From Bacteroidota bacterium (GTDB taxonomy: Bacteria > Bacteroidota > Bacteroidia > Bacteroidales > P3), in assembly GCA_023415495.1 (NCBI GenBank), contig JAEZKK010000035.1:62001-126000 (forward strand): a stretch of DNA of 64,000 nt, given 5' to 3'. Under the pieces are notes generated by a model. That model was given only the letters and a program-made list of their open reading frames with translations, was not told where the DNA came from and made no database searches. A program made the translations under genes and the position numbers. Below, piece by piece: positions 1 through 8,352 of this stretch. Position 1 is the first letter of the stretch. Each line of letters starts with the position of its first letter.

Positions 1-117
1 ACCCAACCTAAAGGAAGACACAATACTAAACGCCAACCACTGGGTACACGCCGACCAACCAACAATGTTTATATCCTCAATCACAAAATTCCTTTCAAAG
101 CTCTAAAACCAAAATAA
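1..117 (+). CDS. C-terminal tail of an unidentified CDS cut by the window edge
   Basis: Frame 1 is open from the first base to a TAA at 115-117, giving 38 residues that end KIPFKALKPK and contain RRPTNNVYILNH. The stretch is less AT-rich than the intergenic DNA that follows, which fits coding sequence. I do not recognise the family. An open frame of this length can arise by chance, so this is a tentative call. Confidence 0.4.
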   Translation, partial: TQPKGRHNTKRQPLGTRRPTNNVYILNHKIPFKALKPK

Positions 118-173
118 GATAGGCTAATTTCTTATTTTGAGTTAAGTCTCTGGGTTAATCCAAAATTAATTTG

Positions 174-181
174 TAATTTTG
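174..181 (+). promoter_or_regulatory. TAnnTTTG -7 promoter element upstream of nifJ
   Basis: TAATTTTG matches the Bacteroidota -7 consensus TAnnTTTG. No clear TTTG -33 box lies 19-21 bases upstream. It implies a leader of about 65-70 bases before the nifJ ATG. Confidence 0.5.
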
Positions 182-253
182 CAGTCTTGTATTGTGATTT
201 TAATCATTTTAAAAGACAATTATTATCAATAACTTAATAAAAAAATTAAAGCA

Positions 254-3200
254 ATGGCAAAAGAAAAGAAATTTTTGACATGCGATGGTAACCAAGCTGC
301 AGCTCATATAGCTTATATGTTCAGCGAATGTGCGGCTATCTATCCTATCACTCCTTCATCTCCAATGGCTGAGAATGTTGATGAGTGGGCTGCAAATGGT
401 CGTCAAAACATTTTTGGAGAAGATGTGAAATTAGTTGAAATGCAATCAGAAGCAGGTGCTGCTGGAGCTCTACATGGCTCATTACAAGCAGGTGCATTAT
501 CTACTACATTTACTGCATCTCAAGGTTTATTATTAATGATTCCTAACATGTATAAGATAGCAGGAGAATTGCTTCCTGGAGTGCTTCACGTAACAGCTCG
601 TACTGTTGCTTCTCAAGCCCTATCTATATTTGGAGACCATTCTGACGTTTATGCTTGTCGTCAAACTGGTTTCGCTATGTTGGCCTCAGGTTCTGTTCAA
701 GAGGTAATGGACCTTGCAGGTATTGCACACCTTTCAGCAATTAAATCAAGAGTTCCTTTCTTGCATTTCTTTGATGGTTTCCGTACCTCACATGAGATAC
801 AAAAAATTGAAGCTCTTTCTAATGATGATATGCTTTCATTATTGGATAAGGACGCTCTTAGAGCTTTCCGCCAAAGAGCATTAAATCCTGAAAACCCTGT
901 AACAAGAGGAACTGCTCAAAACCCTGATGTATTCTTCCAAGCAAGAGAAGCTTCTAACCCTTATTATGATGCAGTTGCTGATATAGTTGCTGATTATATG
1001 GATAAGGTTTCTGCTATCACTGGCCGTACTTATAAGCCTTTTGAATATTACGGAGCAAAAGATGCAGAAAATATATTAGTTGCAATGGGTTCTATTACTG
1101 ATACTATCAAAGAAACTATTGATTATATGAATGCTAAGGGAGAAAAAGTTGGTCTAATTATTTGCCACCTTTATCGTCCTTTCTCTTCAAAATACTTCTT
1201 CGATGTATTACCAGAATCCGTAAAGAAAATCTGTGTATTAGACAGAACAAAAGAACCAGGTGCTAATGGAGAACCTCTTTACTTAGATGTTGTTGAACTA
1301 TTCAATAATAAAGAAAACAGACCAATGATTATTGGTGGTAGATATGGTCTTTCTTCTAAAGACACTACTCCTTCTCAAATCATTTCTGTTTATAATAACT
1401 TAAAATCAAACCAACCTAAGAACCAATTCACTATTGGTATAGTTGATGATGTTACCTTCCATTCATTAGAGCTTTTACCAGAAATCTCAATGGCTCAACA
1501 AGGAACATTCGAGGCTAAGTTCTATGGTTTAGGTGCTGATGGTACTGTAGGAGCAAACAAGAACTCTATCAAAATTATTGGTGATAATACAGACAAGTAT
1601 TGCCAAGCTTATTTCGCTTACGATAGTAAGAAATCAGGTGGTTTCACTTGTTCTCACCTTCGTTTTGGCGACACTCCTATTCGTTCTCCTTATTTGGTAA
1701 CTACTCCTGATTTCGTAGCATGCCACGTATTCCCTTACCTAACTATGTACGATGTACTAAAAGGTATTAAGGAAAACGGAACATTCCTATTGAACTCAAT
1801 GTATAATGCAGAAGATACTGTAAAACATCTTCCAAATAAGATTAAGAGAATCCTTGCTGAAAAGAAAATCAATTTCTATATAATCAATGCTACTGAGATA
1901 GCTGAAGAGATTGGTCTTGGAAACAGAACCAATACTATTCTTCAATCTGCATTCTTTAAGATTGCTAATGTAATTCCTTACGAGTTAGCAGTTACTCAAA
2001 TGAAGAAAGCTATTGAAAAATCTTATGGTAAAAAAGGCGAAGACATAGTTAAGATGAACTATGCTGCTGTTGACCGTGGTGGTGATATTACTAAGGTTGA
2101 GGTTGATTCTTCTTGGAAAAGCTTAGTGGATGAAAAACATGATAGCATTAATAATCGTCCTGATTTTATCAAGAATGTAGTAGATGTAATCAACGCTCAA
2201 GATGGTGATGATTTACCTGTATCTGCATTTACTGGAAGAGAAGATGGAACCTTCCCTGCAGGAACTTCTCAATACGAAAAGAGAGGTATTGCAACAGCTG
2301 TTCCAACATGGATTTCTGAAAACTGTATCCAATGTAATCAATGTTCTTATGTTTGTCCTCATGCAGCAATTCGTCCTTTCTTAATTGACGAAAAAGAAAT
2401 GGCAAACCTTCCAAACTCTACTTCTACTCTAAAGGCTATTGGTAAGGAATACGAAGGACTTCAATTCCGTATCCAAGTTTCTCCTTTAGATTGTACTGGT
2501 TGCGGTAACTGTGTTGATGTTTGTCCTGCTAAGACTAAGGCTTTAGAACTTAAGCCACTTATCGAACAAGATGAAGAAATTGCACGTTGGAATCATATCT
2601 CTGAGAATGTTACTTATAAATCACATTTAGTTGATAGAGACAAAAACATTAAGAGCTCTCAATTTGCTAAACCATTGTTTGAGTTCTCAGGAGCTTGTGC
2701 TGGTTGTGGAGAAACTCCATATATCAAATTAATCACTCAATTGTTTGGAGAAAGAATGATGGTAGCTAATGCTACAGGATGTTCTTCAATCTATGGTGGT
2801 TCTTGTCCTTCTATGCCATATACAATTAACGAAGACGGACATGGCCCTGCTTGGGCTAACTCTTTATTTGAAGATAATGCTGAGTTTGGTCTTGGTATGC
2901 ATATTGGAGTTACAAAACTAAGAGATAGAATTGAGAAATTGATGAGAGAGGGTCTTAGCTGCTCAACATGCTCTGATAAAGAAAAAGAATTATTCCAAAA
3001 ATGGATTGATAATAGAGAAAACTCAAAGATTACTAAAGAAGTTTACGACTCTCTACTCCCATTATTAGAAAAATGTGGTTGTGATATCTGCAAAGAAATC
3101 TACGATTTAAAACATTATATCGTTAAGAAATCACAATGGATATTTGGTGGAGACGGTTGGGCTTATGATATCGGTTACGGTGGATTAGACCACGTATTAG

Positions 3201-3787
3201 CTTCTGGCGAAAATGTAAATATCCTTGTAATGGATACTGAGGTTTATTCTAATACTGGTGGACAAGCATCGAAAGCAACTCCTGTTGGAGCAATTGCTAA
3301 ATTTGCTGCTTCTGGAAAACGTATCAGAAAGAAAGACCTTGGAATGATTGCAACAACCTATGGTTATGTTTATGTAGCTCAAGTTTCAATGGGTGCTAAT
3401 CAGGCTCAATACCTTAAAGCAATCAAAGAAGCAGAGGCTTATGATGGACCATCTATAATCATTGCTTACTCTCCTTGTATCAACCACGGATTAAAATCTG
3501 GAATGGGTAAAACTCAGGAAGAAGGTAAACGTGCAGTTGAATGCGGTTACTGGCATCTATGGAGATATAATCCAGCTCTTGCAGAGCAAGGGCAAAACCC
3601 ATTTGTAATGGATTCTAAAGAACCACAATGGGATAAATTCCAAGATTTCATCTTAGGAGAAGTACGTTATAACTCATTAAAGAAAGCATTCCCAGCAGAA
3701 GCAGACGAATTGTTTGCAAGTGCAGAAGAAAATGCAAAATGGCGTTATAATTCTTACCTAAGAATGTCAGGACAAGACTGGAAATAA
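254..3787 (+). CDS. nifJ: Pyruvate:ferredoxin (flavodoxin) oxidoreductase
   Basis: Oxidises pyruvate and CoA to acetyl-CoA and CO2 with reduction of ferredoxin, a central cytoplasmic step of anaerobic metabolism. At 1177 residues it is the full single-chain homodimeric type. Seen in order: the N-terminal pyrimidine-binding domain (YPITPSSPMAE near residue 31), the transketolase-C-like and gamma domains, two 4Fe-4S motifs (CIQCNQCSYVCP near 691 and CTGCGNCVDVCP near 747), a further cluster ligand region CAGCGETPY, and the thiamine-diphosphate domain with GGDGWAYDIGYGG near 965 and TEVYSNTGGQASK. The gene stands alone with its own promoter and a strong terminator. The ATG follows an A-rich stretch without a Shine-Dalgarno sequence, as usual in this phylum. 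Confidence 0.97.
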   Translation: MAKEKKFLTCDGNQAAAHIAYMFSECAAIYPITPSSPMAENVDEWAANGRQNIFGEDVKLVEMQSEAGAAGALHGSLQAGALSTTFTASQGLLLMIPNMYKIAGELLPGVLHVTARTVASQALSIFGDHSDVYACRQTGFAMLASGSVQEVMDLAGIAHLSAIKSRVPFLHFFDGFRTSHEIQKIEALSNDDMLSLLDKDALRAFRQRALNPENPVTRGTAQNPDVFFQAREASNPYYDAVADIVADYMDKVSAITGRTYKPFEYYGAKDAENILVAMGSITDTIKETIDYMNAKGEKVGLIICHLYRPFSSKYFFDVLPESVKKICVLDRTKEPGANGEPLYLDVVELFNNKENRPMIIGGRYGLSSKDTTPSQIISVYNNLKSNQPKNQFTIGIVDDVTFHSLELLPEISMAQQGTFEAKFYGLGADGTVGANKNSIKIIGDNTDKYCQAYFAYDSKKSGGFTCSHLRFGDTPIRSPYLVTTPDFVACHVFPYLTMYDVLKGIKENGTFLLNSMYNAEDTVKHLPNKIKRILAEKKINFYIINATEIAEEIGLGNRTNTILQSAFFKIANVIPYELAVTQMKKAIEKSYGKKGEDIVKMNYAAVDRGGDITKVEVDSSWKSLVDEKHDSINNRPDFIKNVVDVINAQDGDDLPVSAFTGREDGTFPAGTSQYEKRGIATAVPTWISENCIQCNQCSYVCPHAAIRPFLIDEKEMANLPNSTSTLKAIGKEYEGLQFRIQVSPLDCTGCGNCVDVCPAKTKALELKPLIEQDEEIARWNHISENVTYKSHLVDRDKNIKSSQFAKPLFEFSGACAGCGETPYIKLITQLFGERMMVANATGCSSIYGGSCPSMPYTINEDGHGPAWANSLFEDNAEFGLGMHIGVTKLRDRIEKLMREGLSCSTCSDKEKELFQKWIDNRENSKITKEVYDSLLPLLEKCGCDICKEIYDLKHYIVKKSQWIFGGDGWAYDIGYGGLDHVLASGENVNILVMDTEVYSNTGGQASKATPVGAIAKFAASGKRIRKKDLGMIATTYGYVYVAQVSMGANQAQYLKAIKEAEAYDGPSIIIAYSPCINHGLKSGMGKTQEEGKRAVECGYWHLWRYNPALAEQGQNPFVMDSKEPQWDKFQDFILGEVRYNSLKKAFPAEADELFASAEENAKWRYNSYLRMSGQDWK

Positions 3788-3810
3788 GAAACAAATTCCA
3801 AATAAACCAA

Positions 3811-3843
3811 AAAGGCTGTCAATTAATTTTGGCAGCCTTTTTT
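3811..3843. terminator. Bidirectional intrinsic terminator between nifJ and the 3851 gene
   Basis: AAGGCTGTC and GGCAGCCTT form a stem (one G-T pair) around an AT-rich loop, with a T-run on the plus side and an A-run on the other, so it can end transcription of both convergent units. Confidence 0.85.
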
Positions 3844-3850
3844 AATTAAT

Positions 3851-5035
3851 TTAGTAAGTATGTACTATCTTGAGTATTTCTGTATAATCTGCCATACCAT
3901 GAGCGATATATACTATTTTCTTATCTGGTGAGATTAAGAATAAATGTGGCATATGCGATATGGGTAAGAGTTTATTTATATCTCTTGAATGATAGAAATA
4001 TTCTGTCAGGTTAAACTTATCTATTGTTTTACTTATCATATCAGAGTTGGATGAAAGAGGATTGATTAAAAGAACCTTTATATTTTCTTTCTCTAATACA
4101 AGTTCTCCGTTTTCTTGTTTTTCTTTGCTTAAGTGAGCAAATGACTCCATACAAGGTTTGCAACCAATAAACCAAAAGTCGAGCAATAGCCAGCCATCAA
4201 GCTCTTTAATAGTTGTTGTATCTCCACTTAGACTAATAATTGGATAATTTAGAATCTTATCATTCATAATAGTATCTTTTTCCTCTGCTCTTTCATCTGA
4301 GATCAACCTCTTATCTCCGTAATTCTTTTTAAAATAAGAATATTCCTTTCTATTAAAATCAAATAATGAATCAACATAAGAATCATGATTATTATAATTA
4401 TAATCCGAAAAGTAATACGTCATATCTTCATTAATAGTATCAAATTCATTATTCTTAATCTTCCTTGTCTCAATCCTTTCAACAAGCTTTGTTTTGTTAT
4501 TTACAAATAAGAAAACTTCGCTGAAATTTGGAATCCATTCTCCCGTTGAATTATCTTTCGTATATCTTCTTTTATTATCAAAAGATAATATCTTATACTT
4601 TGTACCATCAATATTTTTAGCCTTGATATTTTTAAAATTTGGGAAGGTTTTTTTGTTCTCGGGACTAAAAAGGAAATAATAATTAACTACATTTCTTCCT
4701 TTTATCATTCCCTGACAAAGCATATATTCGATAGAATCTGATTTAAGAGTAATAGTTAACTCATCATACATTAAATCAACTACTTTAGCACTATCTTCCT
4801 TTAGAATTGAATATCTGACATTTTCATCAACGGCAAAATATTTCTGATCCATCTTTTTAACATAGTAAATTAGGGAATCATAACCATTTGTTGCTTGGTA
4901 ATATTCCTTGACTTTAAAACTGATGTTTTCTTTGTCATATTTATTAACAATCTCTTTTTCCCAATACTTATTTGCTCTATAAGAAGAGCAAGAAACAAAA
5001 AGTATTGCAATTAGTAAATAAATGATTTTTTTCAT
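3851..5035 (-). CDS. Lipoprotein with C-terminal TlpA/thioredoxin-like domain
   Basis: The N-terminus has a short hydrophobic stretch and a lipobox ending FVSC at about residue 16, so the protein is probably lipid-anchored on the periplasmic side. About 240 residues of unrecognised sequence follow. Near residue 280 a thioredoxin-like fold begins: LLLDFWFIGCKPCMES, with the CxxC redox pair at about 291-294, and a late MPHLFLISPD segment that supplies the cis-proline loop. By family this suggests a thiol-disulfide oxidoreductase or peroxiredoxin-like role, with unknown substrate. It lies 18 bases downstream of the CarboxypepD_reg gene at 5054-6571, in the same orientation, so the two are probably cotranscribed. 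Confidence 0.8.
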   Translation of the reverse strand: MKKIIYLLIAILFVSCSSYRANKYWEKEIVNKYDKENISFKVKEYYQATNGYDSLIYYVKKMDQKYFAVDENVRYSILKEDSAKVVDLMYDELTITLKSDSIEYMLCQGMIKGRNVVNYYFLFSPENKKTFPNFKNIKAKNIDGTKYKILSFDNKRRYTKDNSTGEWIPNFSEVFLFVNNKTKLVERIETRKIKNNEFDTINEDMTYYFSDYNYNNHDSYVDSLFDFNRKEYSYFKKNYGDKRLISDERAEEKDTIMNDKILNYPIISLSGDTTTIKELDGWLLLDFWFIGCKPCMESFAHLSKEKQENGELVLEKENIKVLLINPLSSNSDMISKTIDKFNLTEYFYHSRDINKLLPISHMPHLFLISPDKKIVYIAHGMADYTEILKIVHTY

Positions 5036-5053
5036 GATATATTGTTATGTTAA

Positions 5054-6571
5054 TTAATACTCCATCTTTTGTTTAAACAAACCTCTTTCAAATGCATTGA
5101 TACCCTCTGTTCTTGCGGTATAGTAAATATAGTTTCTAATCATTCTTATCTTTTCAACATAGGGGGTTTCTAAAGTAATTGTTCTGATATACTTACCTGT
5201 TTTCAAGTCTATTTCTTTAAGTTGAGTTTTCTGGAAAATATCATATTTGAAAAAGCAACGTGTTTTCTCTTGATTTGTGAAAACTTCCTTTAAATACTTA
5301 AAGTCATTACCAATAAAATATGGGTCTAATTTTATTGTTTCTAATGGTGTACCATTATCAGATAGCTTGTATAGATTCATGTTCTCAAAGTTAAATATAT
5401 ACAGATTCTTACTCATTTCCCCAATATAAACTGGTATTCGTATAAATGGAAAGCGAGAATAAAGAATGATTAAATGACCAGGAGGAGATATTCTCTTATT
5501 ATTTATAAACAATGACCTTTTAAAGCCTATTGCTATTTCATCTAATATTCTTTTTGCTTTAATAATTGACTTGACTTTAGCTATTACTCGCGCATTTTCA
5601 TTTTGTATTTTGGGAACTCTATCAAAGTATGGATTATATTTGTTTCTAAGTATATAATTCTGAATTGGCTCATCCTTTAACCAGTCATCAACTTTAAAAA
5701 GAGAATAATAAATAAGAGTAAAATTTAATTCACCCTTATACTTATCAAGTTTATAAAGCGTAAAACATTTATCCATAAATGAATAAGAGTAGAAAAATTT
5801 ACAATCGGCAAAACTATTTAATATATATATTTGATATGTATTAAATAGAGGGTGAACATACTTTTTAAAATATTCTTTATGAAACAAATTCATCCCTCTC
5901 CCGTCATAATTATTTCCATCACTTATTATCCTTAAAAAACCCTTCTCCATAACATCATATTTTTCTTTCTTAAGGTTAATGTTTTTCTTTTCGTCAAACA
6001 TTATTTTATAATATGACTCGTCATTATTTTGTTTAAGAGATAGTTGATTTGAGTAATCATATTTTATTTCATTACACTCGTCTGGGATAAGTATTTTATT
6101 TCTCAGATAATCTTCAAAAGAATATACTTGAAGTAATTTTTTATCCTTGCTATTACGAATTATATATAGATTAGAACTATCTACTTCAAAGTCATATACT
6201 AATCTCTCTAATTGATAAACAGGAGAGTCGTCTCTAATTACAACCTCAGAAAGATTTGTGGTTTTATCTGATAACTCAATATTTAGAACAATACTTTTCC
6301 CCTTTTTCATACTATCTTTAGTCAACTGTAAATCCTTAGAAAAATATGCAAGATGAGAAAAACTCAGAATTACAGGAAGCTTGACATTTTCAAGAGAAAA
6401 CTTCCCATCTTTATCAGAAGACACACCATGATTAGTCCCTTGAATAGAAATATTTACATTTGCGATAGGCAGCCCATCGGAAGAGGCAATAATAGTGCCA
6501 TCAATTTTTACTACTTGAGCAGAACAAGTAATCGCAAAACAGAATAAAATAAAGAAAATGATTTTTTTCAT
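5054..6571 (-). CDS. Exported protein with CarboxypepD_reg-like N-terminal domain
   Basis: A signal peptide (MKKIIFFILFCFAITCSAQ) is followed by a carboxypeptidase-regulatory-like beta-sandwich domain, residues about 22-110, recognisable by DGLPIANVNISIQGTN and SSDKDGKFSLENV. In this phylum that domain usually precedes a TonB plug and barrel, but here no plug is seen. The remaining 390 residues look beta-rich (LYIFNFENMNLYKLSDNG, EIDLKTGKYIRTITLE), perhaps a propeller. No sorting domain is present at the C-terminus. It is the first gene of a unit with the TlpA-like lipoprotein downstream. Function unknown. Confidence 0.75.
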   Translation of the reverse strand: MKKIIFFILFCFAITCSAQVVKIDGTIIASSDGLPIANVNISIQGTNHGVSSDKDGKFSLENVKLPVILSFSHLAYFSKDLQLTKDSMKKGKSIVLNIELSDKTTNLSEVVIRDDSPVYQLERLVYDFEVDSSNLYIIRNSKDKKLLQVYSFEDYLRNKILIPDECNEIKYDYSNQLSLKQNNDESYYKIMFDEKKNINLKKEKYDVMEKGFLRIISDGNNYDGRGMNLFHKEYFKKYVHPLFNTYQIYILNSFADCKFFYSYSFMDKCFTLYKLDKYKGELNFTLIYYSLFKVDDWLKDEPIQNYILRNKYNPYFDRVPKIQNENARVIAKVKSIIKAKRILDEIAIGFKRSLFINNKRISPPGHLIILYSRFPFIRIPVYIGEMSKNLYIFNFENMNLYKLSDNGTPLETIKLDPYFIGNDFKYLKEVFTNQEKTRCFFKYDIFQKTQLKEIDLKTGKYIRTITLETPYVEKIRMIRNYIYYTARTEGINAFERGLFKQKMEY

Positions 6572-6786
6572 ATCCTACCTAATTTTCAGCGAAGATAGGA
6601 ATTATTTTGCTAACATTGTACAGTTTTTGAGGTTAATTAGGCTCATTTTTTTGTTTGGGTTTTGAGGGATATTGGGTTGGATATTTTCGGGGGCGTTCTT
6701 GAGTTGGAGAAAACTATGCGTCAACTTCTTGCAATAAAAAAAGTCTTACTAACAATTGATATAGATGTCTATAATAATATTATTTT

Positions 6787-7086
6787 TCATTTTACTTCAT
6801 GCATATTATTTTTTTCAAGATCTAATACGCTAATTATTTTCAACTCAAAGTATTTTCTAAATCTAAAATAGTTCCAACTCATAGCGAGTATTGAAATGAT
6901 TAATGAAAATCCAAAGATTGTAAAGTGCTGACCATTTATACATAATGAGATATACACAAGAATTAAAATGATGGTTATATTTCTCGAAAAACCATAGAAT
7001 GACAGAAACCGAAATACTGTATCGTTAATAACTTGATATTTCAATTCAAGATAAACATATAAGTATATTTCTTGACAATCAAGCCC
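6787..7086 (-). pseudogene. Probable C-terminal remnant of a small membrane protein
   Basis: The reading frame holds about 85-100 residues with YQVINDTVFRFLSFYGFSRN and then two hydrophobic stretches, ending in a charged tail FRKYFELKI. The only start at the head of the conventional ORF is a TTG at 7044. The same frame stays open 14 codons further upstream to a stop at 7087-7089, with no ATG. My recollection is that FRFxSFYGFxRN-type segments occur in the C-terminal half of proteins about 200 residues long. If so, this is a broken gene whose 5' half has been lost beside the 22-bp repeat tract. It could instead be a small real gene. Confidence 0.4.
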
Positions 7087-7178
7087 TTATTGCCAAAGTA
7101 TATAAATCCTTAATCTTCCTATACTCATCTCTTTTATAGCTCTCTTTAACATCTACATAAATTAAATATTAATTATCC

Positions 7179-7207
7179 ATCGGTTTACCGCTTTGCTTAG
7201 CAAAAAA
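7179..7207 (+). repeat. Left copy of imperfect direct repeat flanking the HU-like gene
   Basis: ATCG, GTTTA, GCTTTGC, AGCAAAAAA in this order match the copy at 8281-8310 with one single-base gap and four substitutions. The pair brackets the tandem repeats and the HU-like gene. Confidence 0.55.
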
Positions 7208-7209
7208 AA

Positions 7210-7353
7210 GAGCGTGTGCTGAGGGTCTGGAGAGCGTGTCTTCAGGGTCTGAAGAGCGTGTCTTCATGGGTCGGAGAGCGTGTCTTCAGGGTCTGGAGAA
7301 CGTGTCTTCAGGGGTCGGAGAGCGTGTCTTCAGTTCTTGGAGAGCGTGTCTTT
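7210..7353 (+). repeat. 22-bp tandem repeat, about 6.5 copies
   Basis: Units start at 7210, 7232, 7254, 7276, 7298, 7320 and (partial) 7342, each exactly 22 bases apart. The core GAGCGTGTCTTCA is conserved, and a GGGTCTGGA-like tail varies. Units differ at a few positions, so the array is not freshly amplified. The unit is much richer in G and C than its surroundings. There are no spacers, so it is not CRISPR. Confidence 0.95.
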
Positions 7354-7424
7354 ATAGTATAAGGAGGATGAGTTTGGATCTGTGGAGCTAATCCTCAGGG
7401 ATAAGCATCACGTGTTTAGAGCAG

Positions 7425-7462
7425 AAACACTAACTCATCAGTCGTAAACACTAACTCATCAG
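7425..7462 (+). repeat. 17-bp direct repeat, two copies 21 bases apart
   Basis: AAACACTAACTCATCAG occurs at 7425-7441 and again at 7446-7462, exactly. It follows the 22-bp array and has a similar period but an unrelated sequence. Confidence 0.9.
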
Positions 7463-7698
7463 AGAAGAAGATAATGTGAATATGGCTGGATATAGTTAAT
7501 AATTCATAATAATCATAGAATAATCATTTTACATATAATAATTTCCTGATTTCTGTGTTTATCTTTTATAATTCGTGTTTCCAAGCGAGTACTTAAAAAA
7601 GAAGAATCCTTCTTTTTAGCCAACCACTTCCTAACCCTATTAGATTTAATTAACGTGGATTTTTATATCCACATATTATTAACCAAACTCCTTTAGTC

Positions 7699-8127
7699 AT
7701 GTCTATAAGATACATGAAAACCAAGAAGAGAATAACTGCTGGTTATTCACCTGGAGAGAAGTATTTGGCAAAGATTATCTACGGCGAAACCGTTAGTTTG
7801 GAAAAACTATCGGAATATGTTGCAGAAGCATCTGCCATGACTGAGGGCGATATCTATAATGTTTTGGTTCAATCCCAAAATGTTATGATACGATTACTTA
7901 CCGATGGGGTTCCTGTTGATTTGGGTAGATTTGGAAGATACTACCCTAAGTTTAAAGCAAAATCAGTAGAGACCTACGAAGAGGTTACTAATGAAACCAT
8001 TTCCAAATTCTCGGTAAGATTTCTGCCTTCAGTTTACTTCAGAAAGAAACTCAAAGATGTAAAATTTGAGTTTCATGAAGTACAGCCAAAGAGCTATGCT
8101 CCTAAACCAACTCCTACAACTCCATAA
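7699..8127 (+). CDS. HU-like DNA-binding protein with C-terminal tail (HU-HIG type)
   Basis: 142 residues. The central part (LAKIIYGETVSLEKLSEYVAEASAMTEGDIYNVLVQ, then VPVDLGRFGRYYPKFKAKSV) matches the Bacteroidota family of HU-related proteins, in which the helical HU dimerisation part is followed by the beta-arm region. A basic N-terminus (MKTKKR) and a proline-rich tail (KPTPTTP) extend it. By family it binds DNA, probably as a dimer, and may organise the nucleoid or an accessory locus. It is monocistronic, with a terminator at 8154-8188, and sits between repeat tracts. The ATG at 7699 has a second in-frame ATG five codons later. Confidence 0.85.
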   Translation: MSIRYMKTKKRITAGYSPGEKYLAKIIYGETVSLEKLSEYVAEASAMTEGDIYNVLVQSQNVMIRLLTDGVPVDLGRFGRYYPKFKAKSVETYEEVTNETISKFSVRFLPSVYFRKKLKDVKFEFHEVQPKSYAPKPTPTTP

Positions 8128-8153
8128 TTTGGGGTTGTGAAGATTTCTTCGAT

Positions 8154-8188
8154 GAGAGACTTAAACAGGGTTTGGGTCTCTCTTTTTT
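8154..8188 (+). terminator. Intrinsic terminator of the HU-like gene
   Basis: GAGAGAC (8154-8160) pairs with GTCTCTC (8176-8182), with an inner AAAC/GTTT pairing, and is followed by TTTTTT. Confidence 0.8.
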
Positions 8189-8280
8189 ATAGTATTTAAG
8201 TTTAAATTCAACTATATAATCAATAGTTGTAAATTAATTTTGACGAGGTTCTTTAATTATTTCGTCGTAAGGAATTGGTT

Positions 8281-8310
8281 ATCGAGTTTGTCGCTTTGCA
8301 AAGCAAAAAA
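8281..8310 (+). repeat. Right copy of imperfect direct repeat flanking the HU-like gene
   Basis: Contains the perfect 12-bp palindrome GCTTTGCAAAGC followed by A6. It matches 7179-7207 as described there. The rest of the 8189-8352 gap holds nothing I recognise. Confidence 0.55.
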
Positions 8311-8352
8311 TCTTCAAAACTTAGATTTTGTTATATCTCAAGATCTATTTTT

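Larger units (their letters stand above)
7087..7698. other. Gene-free accessory interval with repeats
   Basis: No credible coding region is seen in these 612 bases. The interval holds, in order, an imperfect 29-bp copy of a repeat that recurs after the HU-like gene (7179-7207), a 22-bp tandem repeat (7210-7353), a 17-bp direct repeat (7425-7462), AT-rich DNA, and a short hairpin GTGGAT/ATCCAC at 7655-7672 just before the HU-like gene. Confidence 0.7.

Noticed and set aside
6662..6871. Plus-strand ORF of 69 codons
   Set aside because: Low-complexity sequence that overlaps the minus-strand remnant, with no recognisable pattern.
7210..7353. CRISPR array
   Set aside because: Units are contiguous with a 22-base period and no spacers, and no cas genes are near.
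8281..8310. Terminator for the HU-like gene
   Set aside because: The palindrome is followed by A-runs on the plus strand, and the T-run precedes the hairpin on the minus strand; a better terminator lies at 8154-8188.
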